The position numbers were made by a program, and so were the translations under genes. The notes beneath the pieces are model-generated. The model ran no database searches. It had not been told where the DNA came from and saw only the letters and a list, made by a program, of their open reading frames with translations. 64,000 nt of DNA from Pascua guehoae (taxonomy: Eukaryota > Basidiomycota > Tremellomycetes > Trichosporonales > Trichosporonaceae): assembly GCA_001600415.1 (NCBI GenBank), contig BCJX01000012.1:273119-337118 (forward strand), in the 5' to 3' direction. Shown one piece after another: positions 11,614 through 22,457 of this stretch (the stretch's first letter is position 1; each line of letters begins with the position of its first letter).

Positions 11614-12405
11614 ATGACCCCCCCCCCGCCCCTCCCCCCCCAGGGCGCCTTCGCCGACCCTGCGCGCAATCCCCCGCCGGCGAAACTTGGACCCCACACT
11701 CAGCATGCCAATGTACCCGCGCTGCGTCGTGCGGTGTTCGTCGAGCTTGCAGATAATCGTCGCGATCGCCTCGGTCGAGTCGCGCGGGTACACGAAGAAT
11801 GTCAGGTGTGGCCTGGCGAGTTAGTGCGTCAGGTAGACGGGGTTGTGAGCGGTTCGGCGTCGGCAATGCGGGTCATGTGTTTCTCGTCAGAGCCTGTCTG
11901 ACACTGGGCCAACGCACCACTCTGCCAGAAAGTACCGGAACGTGTACACTGCCGTCAGTCGCCGCTCTCCCATGCGTCCCAGTGCCGCGTACCATTGTAC
12001 CTATCGTCAGCCGAGTTTGCCTTTCCACCTCTGTGCACAGGAACATCCGCTGCGCCTCCCAAGTGCACCAACACCCAGTACCTCTTCCCCAGCTCGAGCC
12101 AGCCCGAGGCTCTGTACAGCTTCCTCTCCTCACGCCTTGCCCCGTCCTCGCTCGACTCACGGCTCGCTCAGCTCCTCCTCGCACAGCCGCGTCAGACCCG
12201 CGAGGTCGGTCGCCTCGTCGCGAAACGTGCGGATCACGAGGTCCTCGTTGCCGCATACAAAGGGCTCGAGGTCGCGCCCAATCGGGCCGTCGTTGGGCCG
12301 CGGGCTCGCTAACAAGTCTGGGACTGTGGATGACGAGGCCGTCGAGGTGACGGCGGCGGACGAGGCCATTGTGGTTGGGGTTGTGCTATCCGGAGGTGCA
12401 ACCAT
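10844..12405 (-). CDS. MAK3: N-alpha-acetyltransferase 30, NatC catalytic subunit (Mak3)
   Basis: This GNAT enzyme acetylates nascent N-termini in the NatC complex. Supported exons are 12405-12161, 12000-11993, 11948-11918, 11812-11659, 11313-11204 and 11069-10844, with a provisional exon 11545-11486 that keeps frame. The 8-nt exon 12000-11993 restores the family motif: exon ends give ELSEP, then YN, then VYTFRYFLAEW. Later come CKLDEHRTTQRGYIGMLSV, KFRRRGIA (acetyl-CoA loop), IVLETECDNTASLALYEAMGF and RFYSNGKDAFRL. The stretch between RGIA and IVLETE matches the family poorly and lies next to a 36-nt poly-G (sense) tract, so it may be a mis-sequenced or unusual intron (donor GTCGGC). The N-terminus is uncertain; 12369 is another in-frame ATG. 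The gene is head to head with MED17. Confidence 0.85.
11578..11613. repeat. 36-nt poly-C tract inside NAA30
   Basis: This is an uninterrupted run of 36 C on the + strand (G in the sense strand of NAA30). It is followed by more C-rich sequence to about 11640. It lies in the presumed fourth intron. Confidence 0.9.
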
Positions 12406-12671
12406 GTACGAGGTGAGAGCAATGTCGATGTAGACGCCAACAACAAAAGCCAACAGGCAACAACAATTCGCCCATGGATCACGGACCTATCTCTCTCCAC
12501 GCCAGAACCGAGCTCGAGCGTAATCGGCCTCCACTGGGCGGAAATATCAACCACGCGCTTTCAGGCACGGCCAACGCCACCCAACAATAACTGTATCTCT
12601 CGCTTTCACAACTGGACCCCCGCTACTGCACTCGATCTCTACCATCCTCCCCCGCCATCACACCCACGACC

Positions 12672-14949
12672 ATGCAGAACGGCGGCCCATCGTCCCCATC
12701 CCCCTCGCCGTTTGAGCACGTCACGCTCGCGGTCGACGCGTATACGCTTGATGCAGCATCGGGCAAGCGCCGCCTGCGTGCCGTCGAGCCGGACGGGACG
12801 TTGACATATGACGAGGAGTGAGTGACTTGAGACGGCGTGCTGCCCACTTTCGTGGTGGTTGTTGCCGCTAGCCGCTCCACGGCTGGCTCCAGCTGGCAAC
12901 ATGCGTGTTACGTCGACGGAGAGGCCGTCTACACCCAGATGCCTGATCGCTGCCTACCCCTCGCAACTTCTACAATACCCACGTTCCATCCCCGGACTCA
13001 CACACCCCAGAAAGGCACCTCGAGCGAAGCGCACAGAGGCACTGGAGCGCATCTGGAACGAGTACCCGAACGGCCTGCTCGAGTTGCGCGAGGAGACGCT
13101 CCGCACTGCGGACCCAGATACTGTCTACGGCGAGAGCAAGGATGAAGAGGTCGAGGCGACCGAGACGCGTGCGACGGGCGCGCTCATGACGGCCGACGAG
13201 ATGGAGGCGTTGCGGTCCGAGGTGTATGGCAACCTCAAGTATGTTTTGGGTGTAACCGCCGGGTACTGATGGCAGTGATGCGCGTAACGAAATGTGGTTT
13301 ATCCTCGAGCTGGCCAAGACGCTCGCTGCGAGCTCTGGCATGACGTCGGACCCGCCTCCCGAGCCGTTCCCGCCGGCACCTGGGGCGAAGAAGGGGAAGA
13401 AGGGCGGTGCGGGTGCTGCTGCAGTGAGCGGGTTGACGAGCGTGGCATCCAGTGTGCCTCCTCCCGCGACGGCTGCCGAGGGCGACGCACCCATCCTGCC
13501 CGCCGGCACATATAGCACGACACCGGGTGCTGCCCCCGCGCGCCCCGCGGCGGCGGCAGCACACGCGCTCGAGCTGGCGCTCGCGGCCAAGCAGGCAGCG
13601 CTGGACGAGTGCGCGAGTCTGATTGACGCCGCGGTCGACGAGCTGCAGACGATGAACGCCGCGAGCGAGGGGTTCAGCACCGAAGTCCACGCCCTCCGCA
13701 CGGGAGAGGGAGGCGGGCAGTGGGCCGTCGTCCCCAAACCCGACTATGCGCGCGGTGCCGCCGGCGCACCCGCGGGCGAGATGGCGACCGACGTCGTCGT
13801 GCCATACGCCCTCGACGAGGCCCCCGCCGCCCTCCGCGCACGCTCCCTCGCAGCCTTTGACCTCGACCCGCGCAAGACCGAGCTCGCATTTGGCGCACGC
13901 TCGTTTATGCGCATCCAGGTCCGCCTCAAGGTCGGCAATACAGAGACGGCCTCCCTCGCTTACGACGCTGCATCAGAAGGCACCAATGTCCGCGCCGCAC
14001 TCGAGGCGGCGCAGATCGAGACGGTCGACGAGGACCTCTTTGCAGAGCTCAGGCAGGAGGCCGCACGCCTCGACGCCGTCGTAGAGCAGCAAAAGATTGT
14101 CCTGAGGGTCGGAAGGGACAAGCTCACTTTCTTGCTGGTGAGTAGGTGTGCCCCGATCACTATCTTGTTGGGCTTGGGGGTTTCTTTGCCCAGTCCATTC
14201 TGCCATTCGTATTGCTTGCCTCGTTGCCTCTTCAAGTCACTCGTGGCGTGTCTTGGGCAACGTCCGACCCCTCCGTTGCTTTCTGCCCCTGTTCACGGTC
14301 AAATCGACTGTTTGAACGAGCCACCCGTAGCCGCGTCCTCTTTCCCAGCTGACTCCAGTACGACACCCGCGAGCCACCCAGCACGACGCGCGGAGCAGCC
14401 TGCGACGCCCTCCTCGCTGCTGTGCGCGTGGGGTTGCTACAGGCCTACTCGCGCCGCAAACAGCGCTTGTTGGACCCCTCGGTACCGCTCCCGTCCTCCC
14501 CACCATCCATCTTACTCCCTATTGCGCACGTTCTGCAGTTCCATATTGTCATGCGGAGCATCCACCCCGCACTCGTGCGGCTGTGCGGGGCGCTGACTGC
14601 GGCGGGCATTCCTGCCGTGCTCCGCACGCACCAAGCAGCAGCAGAGGACGCGCTCGTCGAGCTGCTGGCGGGGCGCGCAAAAATCGACGTTCTCGGCGCC
14701 GTCTTCACCCTCGAAATTGACGCATGTCCAGGATTGACCATCTACGCCACTGCCCCTGCGACCATTAGCGTCGTGACCCCCCGCGCAACGTTCCAGCTAC
14801 GCGACCCCGAGGCGCTTGCTGGCATCGCCGCCGAGGCGGTCCAGGCCCAGCTGGCGCGCGCGGCCATGCGCGGCCTGGGTGGTACGCCGGCGTGGTATGA
14901 CGAGCTCGAAGAATGTGTCGTCGCAGCGGGGCTTGGCGCCGTTTCGTGA
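12672..14949 (+). CDS. MED17: Mediator complex subunit 17 (Med17/Srb4)
   Basis: This is a head-module scaffold subunit of Mediator, which links activators to RNA polymerase II. Five exons keep frame: 12672-12817, 13011-13238, 13276-14137, 14359-14481 and 14539-14949, giving 589 residues. Diagnostic stretches are NDARNEMWFILELAKTL, a Gly/Ala/Lys linker, QWAVVPKPDYARG, DVVVPYALDEAP, FMRIQVRLKVG, CDALLAAVRVGLLQAYSRRK and, near the end, SIHPALVRLCGALTAAGIPA. The order and spacing fit basidiomycete Med17. Introns 1 (193 nt) and 3 (221 nt) are longer than usual. I chose the ATG at 12672 because exon 1 then reads into YDEEKAPRAKRTEALERIW across the first junction. Confidence 0.86.
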
Positions 14950-16740
14950 GTGTAAACAATGGACGGGCACACCAAAGCCAAATGTCTAAAACAAAAAAAA
15001 CACAACATCAAAGAGCGACATCCTTGTTCCTGGCGCTAACAGCTCAGAATCTCGATCCCGGCACCGTACAGTGCCCTGACTGCGTCTGTCGAGAATGATG
15101 CTGTGCCAAGATACTCGTCGCGAGGAGCCGCACAGACCTGGGACGAGTGGTGGCAAGATGTCGCGCGGGCAATTCCTGACGACACACAGGGCTTGTAGAG
15201 GGCCGGGCGCGTACATGCGCCGGCCGCCACAGCCCGGCGTCGAACGTGTGCGCCAGTATGCAGGCCGTGGACGGGACCAGCCCAATGTTTGTGGCGCTGT
15301 AAGAGGCCGAGGCCATGGCCGTGCTGCATGCATGCTGCTGCTCATGATTTGGAATTATTGCGCTATGGCCACATGGCATGGTCGTCATGTTGGCCGGAGC
15401 CTGCATCCAGACGCCATGTACAGTATGCCGTGGGTCGCAGGAGCGACGCATGGCTTGCGGAGTTGCAACTCGAGTTGTAACATGCTCGTGCGAGCTCTGA
15501 ACAGCGGATGGCGCCACGGTGGACTAGCCGTACGGCAGTACAGGTTGCCGAGGCCCCTGCCTGCTGGCCGGTTGAAAGAGTACAAATAGGTGGTGGTGAC
15601 TACCGACTGAGGTAGGCCAAAGGTCTCGACTTTGGCTTGGTCTGTCACCACTAGTGCGCCACATGCGAAGATATCGGACGAGGCGTCGACCCATGGCAAG
15701 GCAAGCTGACCAATGGCATGGCTCCGGAAAGCCAAGGGCCGATAGGCCTGCCATAGTGCCATTTTTTTTTTATTTTTTTTCTTATGTAATTGCCATTTAT
15801 ATCAGCACCCCTCTCGGGCAGCATACCATCCAGAAGACAAGAGAGATCTGTGCCTCGCTAGCGTCGCGAGTAGAGAGAGAAGGGGCAGAGAGAGGGGGGG
15901 CGTTTTTGTTGTCTTGCGTCAAAGTCACCGAGACCAAGTGTGTAGTCCTACCTCTAGGACCTCTGGGACCTCTGGGTCTGCCTGACAGGATACAGACCAC
16001 GAATGCCACCAAAAGGTTTTTTTGTTGTACTGGTGCAGAGTTGTACGCACGGTGTCGCGCCACGGTGCCTCGGAGAGGTCAGCTGCGGATGAAGAAGGGC
16101 TTGCCAGTGGTGCTATGCAAGCGGGGTGCTCCTGCCAGGTGGCTGCAGGTTTGCCAGGCTGGTCCCCACTTGCCCTCCCCTCCCCTCTATCAGCGCCTAC
16201 TGTAGTCGTCCGTTACTTGCCTGGCGCTCGTGCGAGCGAGTGAGCGCTTGGGTCCTGAGCAGTGCAGTGTGGTTGCTGTCGCGGGTGTGCTGGCCGGGTG
16301 AACCAGATGGATGGCATGCATGGCGCCACTGCTCGCGCGTTCGTGGACATTGTCGTCGTCGTAGTCGACCTGAGCGACCCAACCGACCGATTTCCAAACC
16401 TGAACCGCCCGGCCCGGCCGTCGTCGGCTTTACTCATCCACCACCACCCATCCAGTATTTGCTTCCCCCCCACCCACCACCCACCACCTCCTCTTTGTCA
16501 CCAACAATCCATCCTCGTCCACTACCAACCTTCTTGCCACTCTCCCCCACATTCCCACCCTCTCAACCCCACACACACACACACGCGTGTACACCACCAC
16601 ACCACATACGCGCGCCTCGCACTGCCCCTCGCGCCCCCCCTTTTTGCCAAGCAACACTACACGATCGCTACGTCGCCTTTGCCCCGCGATTGCTTCTCAC
16701 CACCACCACCACTCCCACTCCCACTGTCATCACCACCACG
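14950..16740. other. Intergenic/leader region before the Zn2Cys6 gene
   Basis: These 1.8 kb hold the MED17 3' UTR and the promoter and probable long leader of the transcription factor. From about 16430 the + strand is strongly pyrimidine- and CA-rich (CCACCACC-type runs), as is typical of fungal leaders. A T-rich stretch lies at 15763-15781. Open frames here look like chance; none shows a recognisable family. Confidence 0.55.
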
Positions 16741-19700
16741 ATGGATCCGACACTCCTCCAGCCGTCGTCCCTAGGTCAGTCGTCCAGTACTGGACAAGGG
16801 CCGGCCGATACAAAACCTGCCGTCAACACTACCCAAGCGTCTGTCACCACCGCCACCACCACGTCGGCATCTGGTACCTCGCCGTCAACATTGGCAAATC
16901 CAAACGCCACGGGGAACAACAATAGCCCTGTCCTCGACACCAAGGGGTCGTTTCCGTCCCAGTCGGCACAGACCCAGATGGACGAGGACGCCGACATGTC
17001 TGATACTCCGGACGGCGTCAAGCGGCCGCGTTTACGACTGGCGCACGCCTGTGACCGGTGCCGCAAGCGCAAGATCCGGTGTGATACCCAGCAGCCATGT
17101 GGACCGTGCTCGGCAACCAAGAACGAATGTACGTTCAACACGCCGAGCCGCCGTGTCGCCAAGCCCAAGGGGCCCGATGCGGCGCGGTCGTCGTCAACGT
17201 CGGGCGTCAAGCGCCCACACTCACCGTCGCGCGGCGGCGGCGGCGGCTCGTCGTCGTACCAGGCCTCGCTCGAGGCGCGCCTCGCGACCCTCGAGAGCTT
17301 GCTACGCGACGTGCCCCCCAACGTCCACAATGCCTACCTGTCGACACTAGACGCGCGCCTCGGTGCGGGCCAGGGTGTGGGCATCACACAAGGCGGTAAA
17401 GGAGACGGCGTAGGTGTGGCCGCCGAGGCACTATCAGGTCCCACTAGCTTGGTTGGCAACAACAGTCCCACCATGGCGTTTGCTTCACCGTTTGGCCAGG
17501 CGTTGAAAAACGACACGGCCCTCTCACACTCATGGGCAATGAACCCTGGCATGACGAGTGCGCTCGCTGGCGGCCGACCATTGAGACCGAGCCGACGCGA
17601 CGAACGCGCCCGCGACCACGGCGTCGACGACGTTGCGCGCCGTATGGAGAGCCTAAGCTTTTTCTACGAGGACGAGATCGGCCAGGCAAAGTGGCAAGGT
17701 ACGTCGTGTGTCTTTTTTTACCCGAGCAGAAGCTTCTCTTGTTCGGGCGGCTCTGTGCACCATGGCGCGGCCTTTGGTCGACACTGACGCTGACAAATTC
17801 ACAGGCGCAACGTCGGGCTTTCCCCTGCTCGACCTATTGACTGCGTCCAAGAACTCTGACAGCGATGACAGTGGTCCAACAGGAGCCAACGACACGTCGT
17901 CGCCTGCGTCGACTGTCACCGATGCCACCGGACCAGGGAGGATTGGTGTGCACCACGCCCCATCGCCGCCGACTAGAACGGGGCGCCGTTCGAGCTCGCA
18001 ATCGGCGATCAGGCACAACCGTGCGTCGTCGCACTCGTCCAAGCATCGGTCGTCGAGCGCCCACAGCCCGAGGAAAAAGGAGCGCTTCTTCCCAGACAGA
18101 ACACCTCGACCGCACCAGACGCTCAACCCCGAGGCGAGCTGGAAGGTCATTACAGGCGTCATCCCGCCCGACCTCATGGACACGCTCGTCCGCTGCTACC
18201 TGTCGACGAGCCATCTGCTGTGGCCCTTCCTCCACGTCCCGTCCTTTTTGGCAGACTATGCCAACCCACAGCAGTGGGGAGAACCAGGATTTGCGTGCTT
18301 CATCGTCGCAGTGTGCACGCTCTCGTCGCGCCATGTTGACGATCCCCGTGTTCGTGCGAACCCCTCCGACCCCTCGACAGCTGGCAAGCAGTACTTTGAG
18401 CTGTTCAAGCGATTGCGCGACTTGCCCTCTGCAGACCGCCCCACACTCTACTCGATCCAGGCAGCATTCCTCGCGGCCATCTATGCGTTTGGCCTCGGCA
18501 ACCTCAGCAAGGCATTTGCACTCCAGGCAGAGAGCGTCACGCTCTGTCTCGACGGCGGTCTGCACCGCAGTGTCGACGCGTACGACCACTTCAACGAGGT
18601 CGAAAACGAGACGCGCAAACGCACATTTTGGTCCATTTACTCGTGGGATAAGCAATCGGCCGCATTGTTTGGCCGTCCGCCAATCATACACTTGCGAGAC
18701 TGCGACGTCACAGAACCATTGATTATCGACGACGAAAATCTATCGCCCGACGGCGTCAAGGAGCAGCAAAACCCTGAGCAGAGCCGTATGTGTGCCTTTG
18801 TCGCCGCGATCCGATTGCATGTCGTCCTCGAAGGCGTTATCGACTCTATTGTCCAGCCATCCCACTTCCCCGCGGGGTCGTTCCTGGCAAAGGCCAGCTC
18901 GACCATTGCTCGCCGCGAGCCCAAGCGCGGCTCCCTCCAGGACGAAGAGGAGCTCCTCGATGAATGGTCGCGCATCCTGCCAAAGTACTGGAAGTATGAC
19001 GCCGACACGGCCAACTCGCGTGACCCCATCCGCATCACTCAGGCCGAACGCCTGCACTGCGTGAGTCTAAACCTGAGCTCCATTATACTGACGAATCTAG
19101 CTCGAGCACCTCGTCAAGATGATCATCTACCGCCACCGCTTCTCGGGCTTTGTCATGGTCCCCGCGTCGACTGTCGAGGAGCGCGCGCGCCATGTCGAGT
19201 GGTGCCGCCGCGCGATGCAGTGTGCCCTGACCATCATTGCCGACCACGTCCACATTAGCCAGCGGGGCATGATGACTTACTGTGAGTAGCGCCAGCGCCT
19301 TTATTTTAGAACACACAAAGACTAACATTCAGACGGCGTTCACGTCATCCACCAGCTGGCACAGGCTGGGCGTACCCTGGTCGCTGTGGTACTCAACTGC
19401 AAGAACCCCGAGTTCCGCTCACTCATCCCACCGTCGGTCGAGGGCCTCCGCTCGTGTGTTGGCCTCCTGCGCCGGTTCAGCGGCCGGTACCTGTGTGGTC
19501 TGCGGTCGGCCGACATTATCGACGAGTTTTGCCGTGTGTGCAACATTCCCGTCGACTCGCCGCGCGTGCCCGACTCTGCAGGCCGCCCGTCGCCCGCTTG
19601 GCTGCGTCCTGTACGCAAGCGTGCGTCCATGTCGCCCGCGCCGTCGAGCTTGCGCAACGCGGAAACGTCGTTTGCACAGGACATCATGTCCATCCAGCCA

Positions 19701-20291
19701 GAGTTTGCGGCCGCCACCACCCAGCTTCCAGGCGACCTCGAGGCCGTCTTCAACACGTCAGAGTACTTTGACATGTCGCCAGCCAAGCACACATCGACGC
19801 TGCCGACATTACATGCCGGAACGGCGACGACGCCGGCCAACGCCGCCCAGGCAATGTTCCATGCGTCACTCGGCGAGCCCTCTGCGCCGTACGACCGCCT
19901 CGAGACGCTCTCGCCAAACGAAAACCTCGGCGGGCTCGGCAACATGACACTCCCGCAGTATGTCAACAACAACAACCATGCCAACAACAACGGCACGGCC
20001 ATGGATGGCATCACCTTTAGCAATGCAAACGGCAACGGCTCCAATGGGTTTGGCGACATTATTCAGGCGGCCAGTGATTCTGCCGAGGGAATGACGCAGA
20101 CGCGGTCCCAGCAGGGCTTGTGAGTAGCCCAGCCATTGCTTCTTGGAATCTTGCTGACATGCAGATCGGCAGCGACCATTCTCAGCCTTTTGGAGGAGGG
20201 CTCGTTTGACTATGGCTCGATCTTTACCGACCAGGCGCCGCTCCATGATTTCGACTTTAACTCGAGCATGCTGCCCGAGACGAGCATTTAA
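16741..20291 (+). CDS. Zn(2)-Cys(6) fungal-specific transcription factor
   Basis: This is a nuclear regulator of unknown target genes. Five exons keep frame: 16741-17698, 17805-19060, 19101-19281, 19333-20119 and 20165-20291, giving 1102 residues. A Ser/Thr-rich N-terminus and a basic KRPRLRL precede the binuclear zinc cluster [20 protein letters not shown], with Cys at 104, 107, 114, 120, 123 and 130 (C-x2-C-x6-C-x5-C-x2-C-x6-C). A Ser-rich linker leads to the fungal_trans/middle homology region, recognisable from [20 protein letters not shown] and [20 protein letters not shown] plus RPP. The C-terminus has Asn-rich stretches and an acidic aromatic end ([10 protein letters not shown]...), which may be an activation domain. 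The frame is open upstream to 16126, so the start is an inference from context. Confidence 0.93.
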
Positions 20292-20863
20292 TAGGGTGCG
20301 GCGGCGCGACATGACACGAGCGCGACCGCGAGCGCGACATGACGCGACCGCACGAGCGTGACTCGAGCATTTCGCAAACGCCACATGACGCCCAACAGCC
20401 ACATGACGCCCAACACACGATCTGTGCACAGACATGTCTGCATTACATTACATCGCGACCGTGTGCCACTTGCTCGTGGTGCCTGATTGCTCCAACCAAC
20501 ATCTTGCTACCAGTCGCTGCGTGTCGCCGCGAGTGCGCCAGGGCTTAGGTATTCGTTTTCCATTTCATATAGCCTTGACTATGTATACCTGTACAGTACG
20601 ATATGGGAGTGCAGTATACCTGCACAGCACGATATGGGAGTGCAGTGGGGGCGTTGTGTCTTGGGCGTTTTGGTCCAAGTAGCGGAGAAATTCTGGAGTG
20701 GCCAAAAGTAGCCCAAGTGAAGCAGCGGAAGAGCGAGGAGTGTCCCTCAATAACGCCAGCCTAACAACCTGACACTAATGCCATGTAATGCAGCTGACCA
20801 GGTCCTACCCCAAGCCACTTCCGTGCCGCGATCCCACTCCTTCGAGCCCCGACGAAAAAGAAT
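20292..20863. other. Intergenic region, transcription factor to tRNA-Asp
   Basis: This holds the 3' UTR of the zinc-cluster gene. The first 60 bp are rich in GCGAC repeats (20305-20345) and CATGACGC repeats (20385-20420). No gene is visible. Confidence 0.5.
20855..20859 (-). terminator. Pol III oligo-T terminator of tRNA-Asp
   Basis: TTTTT in the sense strand lies just downstream of the tRNA 3' end. Confidence 0.8.
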
Positions 20864-20936
20864 CTCTCTGTCGGAGAGTCGAACTCCGCTCTCCCGCGTG
20901 ACAAGCGAGCATACTAAACCGATATACGAACAGAGA
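20864..20936 (-). tRNA. tRNA-Asp (GTC)
   Basis: This folds as a full cloverleaf on the minus strand without an intron. The acceptor stem TCTCTGT pairs perfectly with ACAGAGA. The D stem is GTAT/GTAT with one G-T at each end. The anticodon stem CTCGC/GCGGG encloses TTGTCAC, so the anticodon is GTC (Asp). The T arm is CGGAG-TTCGACT-CTCCG, and the discriminator base is G. A run of five T (sense) follows about five bases downstream. Confidence 0.97.
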
Positions 20937-20979
20937 CGATACGAGCACGAGCACGAGGCTCTTGCACGCTCTCGCATGT

Positions 20980-21034
20980 GGGAATACAACTCTGGCCGCT
21001 CAACAGCATCCAAACCCTTTTGCTATACGGTAAA
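20980..21034 (-). repeat. 5'-flank element shared by two tRNA genes, copy 1
   Basis: About 55 bp lying 44-98 bp upstream of tRNA-Asp align with the flank of tRNA-Gly at 21527-21580. Shared blocks read (on +) ACTCTGG, a CG-rich spacer, AAACC, TTTTGCT and GGTAAA in the same order and spacing. Confidence 0.7.
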
Positions 21035-21082
21035 ACTTCCAACATTGCGGGTTCTGCTTTTGTTCTGGTCCAGCGACACGTG

Positions 21083-21190
21083 AGTGGGACCGGGACAAGA
21101 GTGGGACCGGGACAAGAGTGGGACCGGGACAATCACAGTGGGACCGGGACAATCTTCCGAGTGGGGACAATCACAGTGGGACAGGACAAG
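21083..21190. repeat. GTGGGACCGGGACAA tandem repeat
   Basis: Six to seven imperfect copies of a 15-17 bp unit (GTGGGACCGGGACAA with AGA or TCACA spacers) lie between the two tRNA genes. The last copies are degenerate. Confidence 0.85.
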
Positions 21191-21385
21191 GACGCGAGAC
21201 CAGGTCGCATCGACCTGTCCCAAGGCCAGTTTCGGATACGCGAGGAGCGTGCAAGGATGGAGCATGCCTAAGGCCATCAGACGTGTCAAGCATGCCGAGG
21301 CCGGCCTGAAAACCCGCTCACCCGCTGCCGCAGAGTCGTCAGAGGTCGGGCGTGACACGCCTGCCCGCGCTCGCTCGCAAGAGGC

Positions 21386-21389
21386 AAAA
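21386..21389 (-). terminator. Pol III oligo-T terminator of tRNA-Gly
   Basis: TTTT in the sense strand lies seven bases past the discriminator base. Confidence 0.65.
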
Positions 21390-21396
21390 GGATGAG

Positions 21397-21512
21397 TACA
21401 TTGTGAGGGAGTCGAACCCCTGCCGCGTCGATGGTCACGACGACGTCTCGTCTGGTATTGACAAGGGTCTTTTGGATGGCAACGACGCATGATACCGTTT
21501 CACCAACAATGT
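21397..21512 (-). tRNA. tRNA-Gly (GCC) with a 45-nt intron
   Basis: The minus-strand acceptor halves ACATTGT and ACAATGT pair over seven bases. The D stem is GTGA/TCAT with loop AACGGTA. The anticodon stem CGTCG encloses TTGCCA, so the anticodon is GCC (Gly), as in fungal CGTTGCCATCG-type tRNA-Gly. After A37 an intron runs 21476-21432. T38 and CGACG then close the stem. The T arm AGGGG-TTCGACT-CCCTC has one A-C mismatch at 49/65. The discriminator is A, and four T follow at 21386-21389. The mature length would be 71 nt. Confidence 0.88.
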
Positions 21513-21526
21513 TGCTGTGGCGTGGT

Positions 21527-21580
21527 GGGATGCGACTCTGGTCGGTCGATAGTGTTGAAACCTTTTTGCTCGGTGGTAAA
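21527..21580 (-). repeat. 5'-flank element shared by two tRNA genes, copy 2
   Basis: This lies 15-68 bp upstream of tRNA-Gly and is similar to 20980-21034 upstream of tRNA-Asp, with the conserved blocks ACTCTGG, AAACC, TTTTGCT and GGTAAA in the same order. Confidence 0.7.
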
Positions 21581-21833
21581 CGTTCGGACAGGGCGGGGTT
21601 GCAACGCGGCAGGATTGCTTGGTTGGGAGGTTGGGGAGATTTGCTGCTGTCGAACCACGGCTGCGACCTCTGTGTGTGTAGTCCGTCCTCGCTCACGCAA
21701 CGGGCGTCGCCCTGTGCGGGCTGTGCGTCTGTGGTGACGGTGCGCCTGGGGTGTGTCTTTTTGCGTCTTTGCGTCTTTGCGTCTTTGAGAAATTGCGTCT
21801 TGTGTCTGCATCTTTGAGTCTCATTTTGCACAT

Positions 21834-21834
<1 letters not shown>

Positions 21835-21884
<50 letters not shown>
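21835..21884. repeat. 50-nt poly-T tract
   Basis: An uninterrupted run of 50 T lies on the + strand. Just upstream (about 21760-21790) is a TTTGCGTC tandem repeat. It could be a poly-A tail of a decayed retroelement on the minus strand, but I see no element attached. Confidence 0.9.
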
Positions 21885-22457
21885 CCGTGTCTCTCTCTTC
21901 GCTCCAGTGCTCGCGAGAGGGTTGGGGGGTGCCATAGCCGCGGGTCTCATCCAGTGTCTCGCTCGTGGCCGCTGCGTCTTGCACCTGTGCACGTGTACCG
22001 TGTACACAAGGTACTTCTAAACGCCGCTACTGAACGGCGCGACTTTGCAAAGGTAGCAAGGATCCATCTAGTCACATTCCGTACACTCATGCTACATGGG
22101 AAAAGGTATACAGTGTTTAAAGTTTTACACCGAACGCTCCATGGCCGATGCCGCGCGCCAGGGCGCGCCGAGGGCTCGCGCGCTAGGGGGCCAGACGATG
22201 ACGAGGACGAAGCGTGCGGGGGACGAGGTGGACGAGGACAAAGGAGCGTGCGTTAGGATGGTGCGCATTATTCAAACCGAAATGCCAGCGTGACAGGCGG
22301 TAGCATGCTACGGCTCGCCCTTGTGGACCCATTGGACGCATACGCGATGACTCTGACTCGGATGCTACAGAAATGACCGCATACATGACCGCATGGATAA
22401 CGCTCTATTATGGATGCTTATTCCCCTGGTCTGGACTCTTGTAAGTGAGCGGTAACA

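Noticed and set aside
12030..12160. Extended exon in NAA30 intron 1 on the minus strand (ASGWLELGKRYWVLVHLGG...)
   Set aside because: The frame is open and in phase, but it has no counterpart in the Naa30 family and leads to a stop before the conserved YTFRYFL. The 8-nt microexon solution fits the family exactly.
21835..21884. Retroelement poly-A tail
   Set aside because: No reverse transcriptase, endonuclease or target-site duplication can be seen next to the poly-T tract. It is recorded only as a homopolymer.
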